A stretch of DNA of 64,000 nucleotides from the NCBI GenBank assembly GCA_023665555.1, contig JAMPDR010000004.1:1-64000 (forward strand). The letters run 5' to 3'. Each line of letters begins with the position of its first letter. Position 1 is the first letter of the stretch. Source of the stretch: Ruminococcus sp. (GTDB lineage: Bacteria > Bacillota > Clostridia > Oscillospirales > Acutalibacteraceae). Made by a program: the position numbers and the translations under genes. Below the pieces are notes generated by a model. That model made no database searches, was not told where the DNA came from, and saw only the letters and a list, made by a program, of their open reading frames with translations. Positions 47,251-55,763 of the stretch are shown piece after piece.

Positions 47251-49012
47251 CGGTATGATATATTTCAATCAAGCCGTCTGACTCATATATCAGTTCATAG
47301 CCTGCGTCGATATACTTTTGACCTCTGTTTTTAGCAGCGGCATATCTGGTGTCCAGAACGAAATATTCAGTTGACGGTTTTTCGTGATATTCGTCCTCGT
47401 AAATGACACTTCTTTTTGCCATATGTGGCAAGAAGAATGTTGAGGCAGTTACTGTCGCATCATCGGGGATTGTTTCAATTGCTTCACTTATAATTCTATA
47501 GTCCTGCCTGTTGTCTGCATACTTTTCAATGTATGTTGCACATTTCGGAAGCACTATCATTACAAACAATAACAACGACATTATGACAGCGGCAAAGCTG
47601 TTGTTTTCTTGCTCATTTTTGTCCATATCGGAAAGATTGAGCAGACAGAGATATATCAAAAATGCGCTTATTCCGAACGTGTATTGGAACGTTATATCGT
47701 ATTGATAAGTGTATCTTGTGAAGAGATTGATGAAAATCGGAAGTATGAGAATGTATCTTGAAAACTTCTTTGAGCGAAACGGTATAAACGCGAGCGGCAT
47801 AATCAGTTCTGCAAGATATAGAAATTTTTGAGGATCGTCTTTCTTAGTTTTGAAAATTTCAGAAATTGCGAAGCCGAAGTTCATAATTAATGTTTTGCCG
47901 GCATCGATAAGTCCGCCGTCCAGTTCAAGATTTGAGTATCTGGAGGACATAACACCGTTGCCGTAGGTTGTCAGCAGATAACATGCAAGCAGAAAATATG
48001 CACCGCCGAGAGCGAGCATAACTAAGCCGGATTTTGCGCGTTTTCTTGATATAATTAGATACATGGCAAAAACCGCAACATATATAAATGCATCTTCTTT
48101 GACGAACAGAACCAAGAACATGCAAATGAACATCGGAATATTTTTGCCTTTTTCAAAGCAATAGAAGAGCCAAAGCAGAGTCGGAACAAGAAAGCAGTTT
48201 TCGTGCATATCATAAAAGCATCCGCTTGCAAACGGTGTGAAAAATGCATAAACAAAAGAAACAAACATCACCGTATTTTCAGAAAGTTTCAAGTGTCGTG
48301 CAAGAAGATATACAGGAATTATTCCGCTGAAAATAATAAGCGGTTGCAAAACAGCGATTGTAACAGGTGACGGAGCAATAAAGTAAAACGGCAAAAGCAA
48401 ATAGAAAATCGGTGAAATATGCACCGCAAAATGAGATAGCAGCTGATCTCTTTCGCATGTTGAAACTGGTGAAAGATTTTCTCTCATGTTATAGAACATG
48501 TTGCAGAAAATACCGAAGTCATAGTTCGGAGCAGAGTATGTCAGATATCTGAAAACCGAAATAGAGCCTACAATAACAGTAACGGCAACAGCTGCGGTTA
48601 TTGTTACACCCAAAGTAACTTTACGCGAAGCGGATTGATGAAGAAATGCGGGAGAAACTTCCTTATTAAGACAATAGAGTGCAATCAATAGAACTGCCGC
48701 AAGAACAATATAGGTATATCCGTCATTTCGTTTGGCGGCAAGCGAAAAAGAGAATACGATCAGTGACGCAACTATCGCGTATTTCGCAACATGTTTTTCG
48801 TGATAATATGCATCAAGAAAGAGAACAGCTAAACCGAACGAGAGCAACAGCGACAAAAACAGAAAAAGGTTCATGTCATTGATAAAATCTACTTTAACTC
48901 CGGCATTCGGAAAAATCATAATCATGCAGCTGACTGCAATCAACCAGCCTGATATAAACGATGCGGCAGTATCCGCAATTGAAAATTTGAGTTCGGAAAG
49001 AAATTTTTTCAT
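47237..49012 (-). CDS. DUF2079 polytopic membrane protein
   Basis: A 591-residue protein with about twelve transmembrane helices and a C-terminal soluble part (about 490-591). It belongs to the DUF2079 family, recognised from YDFGIFCNMFYNMRENLSPVS (in pieces), HFAVHISPIFYLLLPFYF, and FVKEDAFIYVAVFAMYL. The family looks like GT-C-type glycosyltransferases, with an acidic pair (YDFGIF) in the first loop; the activity is not established. Its C-terminal end overlaps a repeat arm. Confidence 0.85.
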   Translation of the reverse strand: MKKFLSELKFSIADTAASFISGWLIAVSCMIMIFPNAGVKVDFINDMNLFLFLSLLLSFGLAVLFLDAYYHEKHVAKYAIVASLIVFSFSLAAKRNDGYTYIVLAAVLLIALYCLNKEVSPAFLHQSASRKVTLGVTITAAVAVTVIVGSISVFRYLTYSAPNYDFGIFCNMFYNMRENLSPVSTCERDQLLSHFAVHISPIFYLLLPFYFIAPSPVTIAVLQPLIIFSGIIPVYLLARHLKLSENTVMFVSFVYAFFTPFASGCFYDMHENCFLVPTLLWLFYCFEKGKNIPMFICMFLVLFVKEDAFIYVAVFAMYLIISRKRAKSGLVMLALGGAYFLLACYLLTTYGNGVMSSRYSNLELDGGLIDAGKTLIMNFGFAISEIFKTKKDDPQKFLYLAELIMPLAFIPFRSKKFSRYILILPIFINLFTRYTYQYDITFQYTFGISAFLIYLCLLNLSDMDKNEQENNSFAAVIMSLLLFVMIVLPKCATYIEKYADNRQDYRIISEAIETIPDDATVTASTFFLPHMAKRSVIYEDEYHEKPSTEYFVLDTRYAAAKNRGQKYIDAGYELIYESDGLIEIYHTGSNK

Positions 49013-49127
49013 AATAATTGTAACCTCGGTTATTGTATTACCATTATTTTATCATTGTGAAGATTAACTGTCAACAAACAATGGAAATCTTAAGTAATTT
49101 GTAATAAATAGAGAAACTTAATAAAAA

Positions 49128-49368
49128 TGCGTAATTCGTAATGCTTAATGCGTAATTGCGGTGCTTGCGCACGGCTATGATGCGGGGAAGCAACTGCCTA
49201 CGTCAGCTTTTTAACCGCAAAGATAGACAGCAATCATTTTATAACTTGTTATTATAATAATTTCTAACTGCAAGATACAATTTAATTACGCGAACGAATG
49301 ATTTCAAATCGATTACCGATTCATCCGTGACCACCGTTCCTCACTCCTAACTCCTCATTTTACGTGTT
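49128..49368. repeat. Modular repeat (alpha right arm, unusual left arm)
   Basis: The left end uses a different arm (GCGTAATTCGTAATGCTTAA), while the right arm is the common TCCTCACTCCTAACTCCTCA. The interior has TGATGCGGGGAAGCAAC and the ATAACTTGTTATTATAATAA module also present at 20000 and 35680. No gene is seen in 49013-49887. Confidence 0.7.
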
Positions 49369-49700
49369 GTCCGGCATGAGGACAAACTAAGAATTGTAGC
49401 AATAAAACTTACGGATGCCAATTTCCAAATTTTGCCTTAATCTCGGTTTAAGTATCTTTAAAGTGTTTTTGTTAAAGTTTTATCGCCGAAAAGGTATTGG
49501 TCAAAATGTACACCTATTCAAATTATTATTTCTAATAGGAATAATAAAAGCGTTTTTTAGATTTTTATGGTTATTTTATACAATGTAAAAATCAACGAAA
49601 AAAACTGTTATTTATCAGTAAAAAGTGATAAGAAATTACAAAAAACTTCTTTCTAACGAAATTTTTTTGAGAAAATACCTAAAAATTTTGCTCTTTTATA

Positions 49701-49729
49701 TTGCAAAATGCCGATAAATTGTGTAGAAT
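49701..49729 (+). promoter_or_regulatory. Sigma-A-type promoter of the CdaR-like regulator
   Basis: TTGCAA and TAGAAT are separated by 17 bases, leaving a leader of about 150 bases. Confidence 0.65.
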
Positions 49730-49887
49730 GGTAAAAGTGACGATAGTCAAAATGTATAAAAAGGGAATTGCCGCTTTAACATGACGCAAATTTTCGGCTG
49801 ACGGTAGCAAAAGAAAATTAATGTTCCTCGGTTAAAACGGTGATTTCGGCAGACTGTATAATGAATTTTTGATGGGGGGACATGTTT

Positions 49888-50973
49888 ATGTCTAACAGAC
49901 TATTTCAAGGAATCGTTCATCAGATGAAAGATGCAATTGATCGTACGATCGGCGTTGTGGATAACGAGGGAACAATCATTTGTTGCAGCGATTTAGGCAG
50001 AATCGGAGAAACAGGTTTTGTTAATTTCAGTGAGGAACTTTCTCCGTTTGATGTGAGCGTAATCGGCGGCAGAACTTTCCTTGCAATCGGTATGCAGATG
50101 CATCCGGACTGTGCAGTTTTTGTTGACGGTGATGATGAAAACGCTGCAAGTTTTGCAAAGCTTATCACTGTTTCGCTTAACAGCATCAAGCAGTATTACG
50201 ATGAAAAATATGACAGAAGTAACTTTATTAAAAATGTTATTCTCGAAAATATTCTTCAGGGCGATATCTATCTTAAAACAAGGGAACTTGGAATCAACAA
50301 CGAAATTCCGCGCTGTGTTCTGCTCATCAGGACATCTGAAAGAAGCGAAGTTCCCGTGAGTGAAGCTGTTCAGCATCTCTTCCCCGACAAGACAAAAGAT
50401 TTGGTTATCAATATCAATGAAACTGATATCGCTCTTGTTAAAGAGATTCGTTCGGGCAGTGATATGAAAGACCTTGAAAAGCTTGCACGTTCAATTGTTG
50501 ACACTTTGCATACTGAATATTATGTTAACTGCCTTATCGGTATCGGCACAATTGTTGTTGGCATCAAGGATCTTCCGCGTTCATTCAAGGAATCACAGAT
50601 TGCTCTTGAAGTTGGTAAAGTTTTTGACACCGAAAAAACAATTGTAACATATGAGAACCTCGGTATTGCAAGACTTATTTATCAGTTGCCGACAACTCTT
50701 TGCGAAACATTTCTTAAGGAAATTTTCAAGAAAGGTTCGATAGTGGGACTTGACCATGAAACTCTTTTCACCATTCAGAAGTTCTTTGAAAACAACCTCA
50801 ATGTTTCGGAAACATCAAGAAAACTTTTTGTTCACAGAAATACTCTTGTATACAGACTTGAAAAAATTAAGAAGTTGACCGGTTTGGATCTGCGCGAATT
50901 TGACGATGCAATCGTATTCAAAGTTGCACTTATGGTTAAGAAATATCTTGACGCAAAACCGGTTAAGTATTAA
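49888..50973 (+). CDS. CdaR/PucR-family transcriptional regulator
   Basis: A 361-residue protein. The N-terminus (1-~120) is a CdaR-type putative sugar diacid or ligand-sensing domain (QMKDAIDRTIGVVDNEG). The middle is a GGDEF-like CdaR domain. The C-terminal helix-turn-helix (HTH_30, about 295-350) reads NLNVSETSRKLFVHRNTLVY followed by RLEKIKKLTGLDL. The start at 49888 is chosen over ATG 49882 because GGGGGGA lies 8 bases upstream. It lies upstream of ftsEX; a regulatory tie to those genes is not shown. Confidence 0.88.
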   Translation: MSNRLFQGIVHQMKDAIDRTIGVVDNEGTIICCSDLGRIGETGFVNFSEELSPFDVSVIGGRTFLAIGMQMHPDCAVFVDGDDENAASFAKLITVSLNSIKQYYDEKYDRSNFIKNVILENILQGDIYLKTRELGINNEIPRCVLLIRTSERSEVPVSEAVQHLFPDKTKDLVININETDIALVKEIRSGSDMKDLEKLARSIVDTLHTEYYVNCLIGIGTIVVGIKDLPRSFKESQIALEVGKVFDTEKTIVTYENLGIARLIYQLPTTLCETFLKEIFKKGSIVGLDHETLFTIQKFFENNLNVSETSRKLFVHRNTLVYRLEKIKKLTGLDLREFDDAIVFKVALMVKKYLDAKPVKY

Positions 50974-51119
50974 GGAAGTTTTGAATAATTCGATGTGCGT
51001 ATCATGCGCGCAGGCAGGATTAATCAGATCTTCCGTTAGTGAACTCTGATGATTTTCATAATTATGAGATTCATCAGCTGTTATGAAGAACCCAAAAATT
51101 ATATGAGTGTGGTTAAAAA

Positions 51120-51926
51120 ATGATTGAATTCAAAAATGTTAAAATGAAGTACAAAGCAAACGATGTTGTTGCACTTGACAATGTAAATGTCAAGATTGAG
51201 GACGGCGAATTTGTGTTCATCGTCGGTGCATCGGGTGCAGGCAAAAGTTCATTTCTAAATGTAATCATGGGACAGGAAAAGATCGATTCCGGCTATGTAA
51301 AAGTCGGTCCGTATCTTCTCAACGGAATCAAAAACCGTGAACTGCCGTATCTTCGCCGCATGCTCGGTATTGTTTTTCAGGATTTCAGACTGATTCCAAA
51401 AATGACAGTTTACGATAACGTTGCTTTTGCACTTCGTGTTATTGGTATGGGTGAAAGAAAAATCACCAAGCGCGTTAAGTATGTTCTAAGACTGGTGGAC
51501 CTTTCAGGCAAGTCTGACTGTTTCCCGAACCAGCTTTCAACAGGTGAAAGACAGCGTGTTGCCATTGCAAGAGCATTGGTAAACAATCCCGGTGTTATTA
51601 TTGCCGATGAGCCGACGGGTAACCTTGACCCGGTGCTTTCCGGTGAAATTATGAGCCTGTTCGATAAGATCAACGCTTTGGGAGCAACTGTGGTTGTTGT
51701 TACCCATGACCTTGAACTTGTTCATCAGTTCGATCACAGAATCGTAACAATAGAAAACGGAAAAATTATTTCCGATATACCGTCAAAAGCTAAGGCAAAA
51801 ATGTTAAAGGCTAATACAGAAGCCGAAAAGGCACTTTCTCAGATGTCGCAGTCAGTTCAAGAAGAAACAGCGGTGATTGAGCCGGATACTGCGGACTCAG
51901 CAGACGGAAAGGACGGTGAGGCATAA
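51120..51926 (+). CDS. ftsE: Cell-division ABC ATPase FtsE
   Basis: A 268-residue ATPase with Walker A GASGAGKSS, signature [15 protein letters not shown], Walker B VIIADEPTGNLDP and VVTHDLELV. It is about 40 residues longer than typical FtsE (about 228), the extra being an acidic C-terminal tail. With FtsX it transmits ATP hydrolysis across the membrane to switch on peptidoglycan hydrolases at division or elongation. Its stop overlaps the ftsX start. Confidence 0.96.
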   Translation: MIEFKNVKMKYKANDVVALDNVNVKIEDGEFVFIVGASGAGKSSFLNVIMGQEKIDSGYVKVGPYLLNGIKNRELPYLRRMLGIVFQDFRLIPKMTVYDNVAFALRVIGMGERKITKRVKYVLRLVDLSGKSDCFPNQLSTGERQRVAIARALVNNPGVIIADEPTGNLDPVLSGEIMSLFDKINALGATVVVVTHDLELVHQFDHRIVTIENGKIISDIPSKAKAKMLKANTEAEKALSQMSQSVQEETAVIEPDTADSADGKDGEA

Positions 51927-52876
51927 TGGCAAAGAAAAGAAAAAAAGGCAAGAAAAAGTCAGGCGGTCTTAATACCTCCTATCTCACCAAAATGGGATTC
52001 CACAATCTTGTTGCCAACAGAAGCATGTCACTTTCGTCAATAAGTGTTTTGACTGCATGCCTTTTGCTTATAGGTGTTTCGGTGCTTCTTCTTTTGAATA
52101 TACAGACTCTTGCAAAAGATGTTGAAAAGCAGAATGTTGTTGTTGCTTTCCTTAAGGATGGAATTGATGATGTTGCAATCAACAAAGTTAACACTGATTT
52201 GAAAGCAATTGAAAATGTTACTGAAGTTGAATTTGTTTCAAAGGAAGACGGATATAAAGAACTTATGAAAGAATTCGGACTTGAAACCGAAATGCTTGAC
52301 GGTGTTATCAGTAATCCTCTCCCTCATTCTTACAGAATCACAGTGAGTAATATTGATGAATTTAACACAACACTTGCCGCCATCAAAACGGTTGATAATA
52401 TCGACATAGTGCGTGAAAGTCAGGAAATCGTTAATCAGATTTCAACCTTGCAGGCATCAATAACAGCAATATGTATTATCCTTGTTGCCGTTTTGAGTGT
52501 TGTTTCATTGTTCATTATTGCAAACACAATCAAGATCACAATGGTATCAAGAAAAATCGACATTCAGGTTATGAAATCGGTCGGTGCAACAAACACGTTC
52601 ATATGTTGGCCGTTCATGATTGAGGGAATTATAATCGGTGTTATATCGGGCGTTATTGCGCTTATATTCACTTGCCTTGTTGAAAGGTTTGAAGGCAACT
52701 CACTTGCATCGCTGTTCAAACTCTTCGGAAGTTCAACAATCATGATGTCGGATATCTTCCCACTGCTTGCAGTATGCTATCTTGTGGCAGGTATCTTCCT
52801 CGGCTCATTCGGAAGTGTTGTGTCCATACGCAAGTACCTCAAGAAAGAGGGCAGTGAGGCTAACGAACTTGTATAA
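51926..52876 (+). CDS. ftsX: Cell-division membrane protein FtsX
   Basis: A 316-residue protein with a basic N-terminus (KKRKKGKKKSGG), four transmembrane helices and a large external loop between the first two (about 75-190, VVVAFLKDGIDDVAIN..., with the LPHSYRITV segment) that contacts the hydrolase. The FtsX/MacB-type end has KIDIQVMKSVGATNTFICWPF. It is followed 32 bases later by the coiled-coil LytM peptidase, its probable client. Confidence 0.95.
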   Translation: MAKKRKKGKKKSGGLNTSYLTKMGFHNLVANRSMSLSSISVLTACLLLIGVSVLLLLNIQTLAKDVEKQNVVVAFLKDGIDDVAINKVNTDLKAIENVTEVEFVSKEDGYKELMKEFGLETEMLDGVISNPLPHSYRITVSNIDEFNTTLAAIKTVDNIDIVRESQEIVNQISTLQASITAICIILVAVLSVVSLFIIANTIKITMVSRKIDIQVMKSVGATNTFICWPFMIEGIIIGVISGVIALIFTCLVERFEGNSLASLFKLFGSSTIMMSDIFPLLAVCYLVAGIFLGSFGSVVSIRKYLKKEGSEANELV

Positions 52877-52908
52877 TCAGCTATCATAGCAGTTTGGAGG
52901 TTTTTACC

Positions 52909-54276
52909 GTGAAAAGATTTACGGCAGTATTTGTCTGTGCGGTATTGCTTTTTGTTTCGCTTGTATATGTGAGTCCGTCCACTGCTGTTCATGCCGCAAC
53001 AAAGCAGGAACTTGAGGATGAGATTGACAGACTCAACGGAGAAATAAGCAAGAATAAGCAGCAGCTTAATGAGCTTGCAAACAAAAAGGAATCGCAGCAG
53101 GAATATCTCAATACGCTTGAATCTCAGATTTCAGCAGTTGAGAAAAAGGTTGATAATCTTGAAACACAGATTAAAACCATTGATAATGAGATTGACACCT
53201 ATAATAAACAGTTGACCAAACTTAACAATGAAATCACTGTTATTGAGGATGAAATTAACGTTGCCAATCAGCAAATTAAGGAAACAAAAAATAACATAAG
53301 TGAATCAGAAGATCTTCTTTCAACAAAACTCAGATCATATTATATTAACGGTAAGGATTCTACCTTGAAAATTCTCATGGGTTCAGACAGTCTTGCAGGC
53401 TTTTTAACAAGCCTTGAAATGATGAAGCGCATGTCTGAGGATGACAAAAAGGTTATCAACGATTTTAAGGATAAGGTTATTAAACTCAATAAGGCGAAAA
53501 GTGAACTTGAAGAAAAACAGACAACTCTTGTTGACAAGCAGGCATCTGTTGAAGAAACCAAGGCCAAATCAGTTGAAAAAAAGCGTGAGTTGACAACTAA
53601 ACAGGCTGAATATGATAAGTCTGTCACTCAGCTTGAAAAAGATTATGCTTCGGTTGAAAAATATATCGCCGACCTTGACAAAAGCAGTGCGATATATCAA
53701 AACTATGTAAAGAGCCTTGAAGCTGAAAAGGCAGCCGCTGATAAGGAAATTGATGAACTTATCAAGAGTTATCAGGCAACAAGTCAGGCTCAGCAGTCAA
53801 CAACTCTTCCTGCATCAAATGGCGATCCATCAAAAACCAGTCAGAGCACCGGCGGTTCATATGCGTCCTCCGGTACATGGGGATGGCCGTTGGGCAACAC
53901 ATCATGCTATATCAGCAGCGGCTATGGTAACCGAAGTGCGTCGATTTCCGGTTGGAGTTTCCACGGCGGTATTGATATCACAGGCGGCGGAATCTACGGT
54001 AAGCCGGTTTATGCTTCAAGGGCGGGAACCGTAATTGCAGCTGTTTGGGGTTCTACAGGCTACGGACGCTATGTTGTAATTGACCACGGCGATGGTTACA
54101 CAACTGTTTACGGTCACTGTTCAAACCTCACTGTTTCACAGGGACAGTCGGTTTCAAAAGGACAGCAGATTGCAAATGTAGGTTCAACCGGTAACTCGAC
54201 CGGACCACATCTTCATTTTGAGGTGCGCCATAACGGTTCTAAGCAGAATCCGCTCAATTATGTCAAAAAACCATAA
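52909..54276 (+). CDS. Coiled-coil M23 (LytM) peptidoglycan endopeptidase, probable FtsEX client
   Basis: A 455-residue secreted protein: signal peptide (about 1-31, AVFVCAVLLFVSLVYV..VHAA), a long coiled coil (about 32-290), a Ser/Gln/Thr linker, and a LytM/M23 domain (about 325-450). The zinc ligands and catalytic His are intact: HGGIDI, YGHCS and HLHFE. The domain is therefore likely active, unlike degenerate EnvC. The EnvC-like or CwlO-like coiled coil right after ftsEX marks it as the hydrolase controlled by FtsEX. The start is GTG at 52909, with GGAGG 8 bases upstream. Confidence 0.92.
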   Translation: MKRFTAVFVCAVLLFVSLVYVSPSTAVHAATKQELEDEIDRLNGEISKNKQQLNELANKKESQQEYLNTLESQISAVEKKVDNLETQIKTIDNEIDTYNKQLTKLNNEITVIEDEINVANQQIKETKNNISESEDLLSTKLRSYYINGKDSTLKILMGSDSLAGFLTSLEMMKRMSEDDKKVINDFKDKVIKLNKAKSELEEKQTTLVDKQASVEETKAKSVEKKRELTTKQAEYDKSVTQLEKDYASVEKYIADLDKSSAIYQNYVKSLEAEKAAADKEIDELIKSYQATSQAQQSTTLPASNGDPSKTSQSTGGSYASSGTWGWPLGNTSCYISSGYGNRSASISGWSFHGGIDITGGGIYGKPVYASRAGTVIAAVWGSTGYGRYVVIDHGDGYTTVYGHCSNLTVSQGQSVSKGQQIANVGSTGNSTGPHLHFEVRHNGSKQNPLNYVKKP

Positions 54277-54464
54277 TATTATTTAGAACGAGGGGTAGTT
54301 TTTCTGCCCCTCTTATGCCTTGTAACACCTGAAAATTCACATCGTTAACTTACCGGTCGTAAATTTTCAGATGTCACAAGATATGATATACTTTTATTTA
54401 AGTGTCAACGGAAAGGAGAGTTATACGAAGGTCTGAAAAGATTTGAGTGTAAATACGATGATAT

Positions 54465-55649
54465 ATGAATAAAAAGATTTCTCTCGGTGTTGCAATTGGT
54501 TTGATTTGTGTTGCAATTGCAATTTCAAGTGCAATAACCATGAGTGTTATCAGTAGTGAGTACAATGGTATATTGAAAGATTTGCCCGAAAAACTCGGCA
54601 GATATGAACTGCTTGAAGAACTTGATAACATAATCAATAATAACTATTACGGCGGAAACGAAAACAAAAACTTTGAGGCTGCAATTGCGGACGGATATGT
54701 TTCCGGTCTTGGAGATAATTATTCACAATTTTTGACGGCCGATGAATATGCTCGGTATCTTGCACGCTCCAAAGGCGATATGTCAGGTATCGGCATTGAA
54801 TATAAGAAGAACAAAAACAGTTATATTGAAATTACGGGGGTATATGATGATTCTCCTGCTCAGTCGTCAGGTTTGCGTGAAGGCGATGTTATTATTGCCT
54901 TTGACGGTATAATGATTGATGTTAACAATTATGATGAAATGGCGGCAAAACTTGAAGGAGATAAGCTGACCTCAGTTAACATAACATACAGAAGAGATAA
55001 AAGTGACACGACGGTTAATATCGTCAAGGGTTATGAAGCAAAATCTGTTTCAGCTCAGACATATGGCAGCACAGGCTATCTGAAAATTTCGAACTTCTAT
55101 TCATCAACGGCATCACAGGTGCAGAGCGAAGTTGATAAATTTGTTTCATCCGGAATGGATAGTATCGTTATTGATGTTCGTAAAAATCAAAGCGAAAATT
55201 TTGATAATGCAATGGAAGTGCTTGACATTTTTGTTCCGATGAATGATGCGTCAACACCGGCAGCAACACTCGTGGATTCAAAAAGCAACGTAATAAAAAA
55301 ATATACAACAACGTCGGGCGAAGTCGGATTGCCGATGGCAGTGCTTGTCAATGAAGAAACAGAAGCGGCGGCAGAACTTTTTGCTGTTGGTATGCGTGAC
55401 TTCGGCAAAGCTGAACTTGTCGGTAAAACAACAGGCGGAGTCGGACTAAAACGCGAGGCGTTTGTGCTTTCCGATGGTAATGCTGTTTTGCTTTCGGTTG
55501 GTGAGGTTATGCCGTATCGCAGCGGAAGCTTTCTTTCAATCGGCATTGAACCCGACCTTGAATCTGATGCAAAAGGTGACGGAAAAAAACTTGCCACTGA
55601 CAGTCAATTCATTGCGGCGATGTCGCTTGTTTCCCCGGACGCGGTATAA
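54465..55649 (+). CDS. S41 C-terminal processing protease homologue lacking the catalytic Ser and Lys
   Basis: A 394-residue protein with an N-terminal membrane helix (LGVAIGLICVAIAISSAITM), a PDZ domain (about 105-190, with SPAQSSGLREGDVIIAFDG) and an S41 fold. In CtpA/Prc the active site reads SASASE...GKG. Here the same stretch is TEAAAE (299-304) and GGVG (324-327). The Ser position is Ala301 and the Lys position is Val326; NNPGG is also missing (IDVRKNQSENF). It is probably proteolytically dead and may act as a scaffold or regulator of the upstream hydrolase. GGAGAG lies rather far upstream of the ATG, so the start is less sure. Confidence 0.85.
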   Translation: MNKKISLGVAIGLICVAIAISSAITMSVISSEYNGILKDLPEKLGRYELLEELDNIINNNYYGGNENKNFEAAIADGYVSGLGDNYSQFLTADEYARYLARSKGDMSGIGIEYKKNKNSYIEITGVYDDSPAQSSGLREGDVIIAFDGIMIDVNNYDEMAAKLEGDKLTSVNITYRRDKSDTTVNIVKGYEAKSVSAQTYGSTGYLKISNFYSSTASQVQSEVDKFVSSGMDSIVIDVRKNQSENFDNAMEVLDIFVPMNDASTPAATLVDSKSNVIKKYTTTSGEVGLPMAVLVNEETEAAAELFAVGMRDFGKAELVGKTTGGVGLKREAFVLSDGNAVLLSVGEVMPYRSGSFLSIGIEPDLESDAKGDGKKLATDSQFIAAMSLVSPDAV

Positions 55650-55763
55650 TAGTACCCATGTAGTGGAATCGCTGATGAATTTACGATGCGTAATGTGTTG
55701 ATTGGAAATTCCTGATTTTTACTTATGGAAAGTGGTTAATTTATTTTGAGAGGGTTGATTAAT

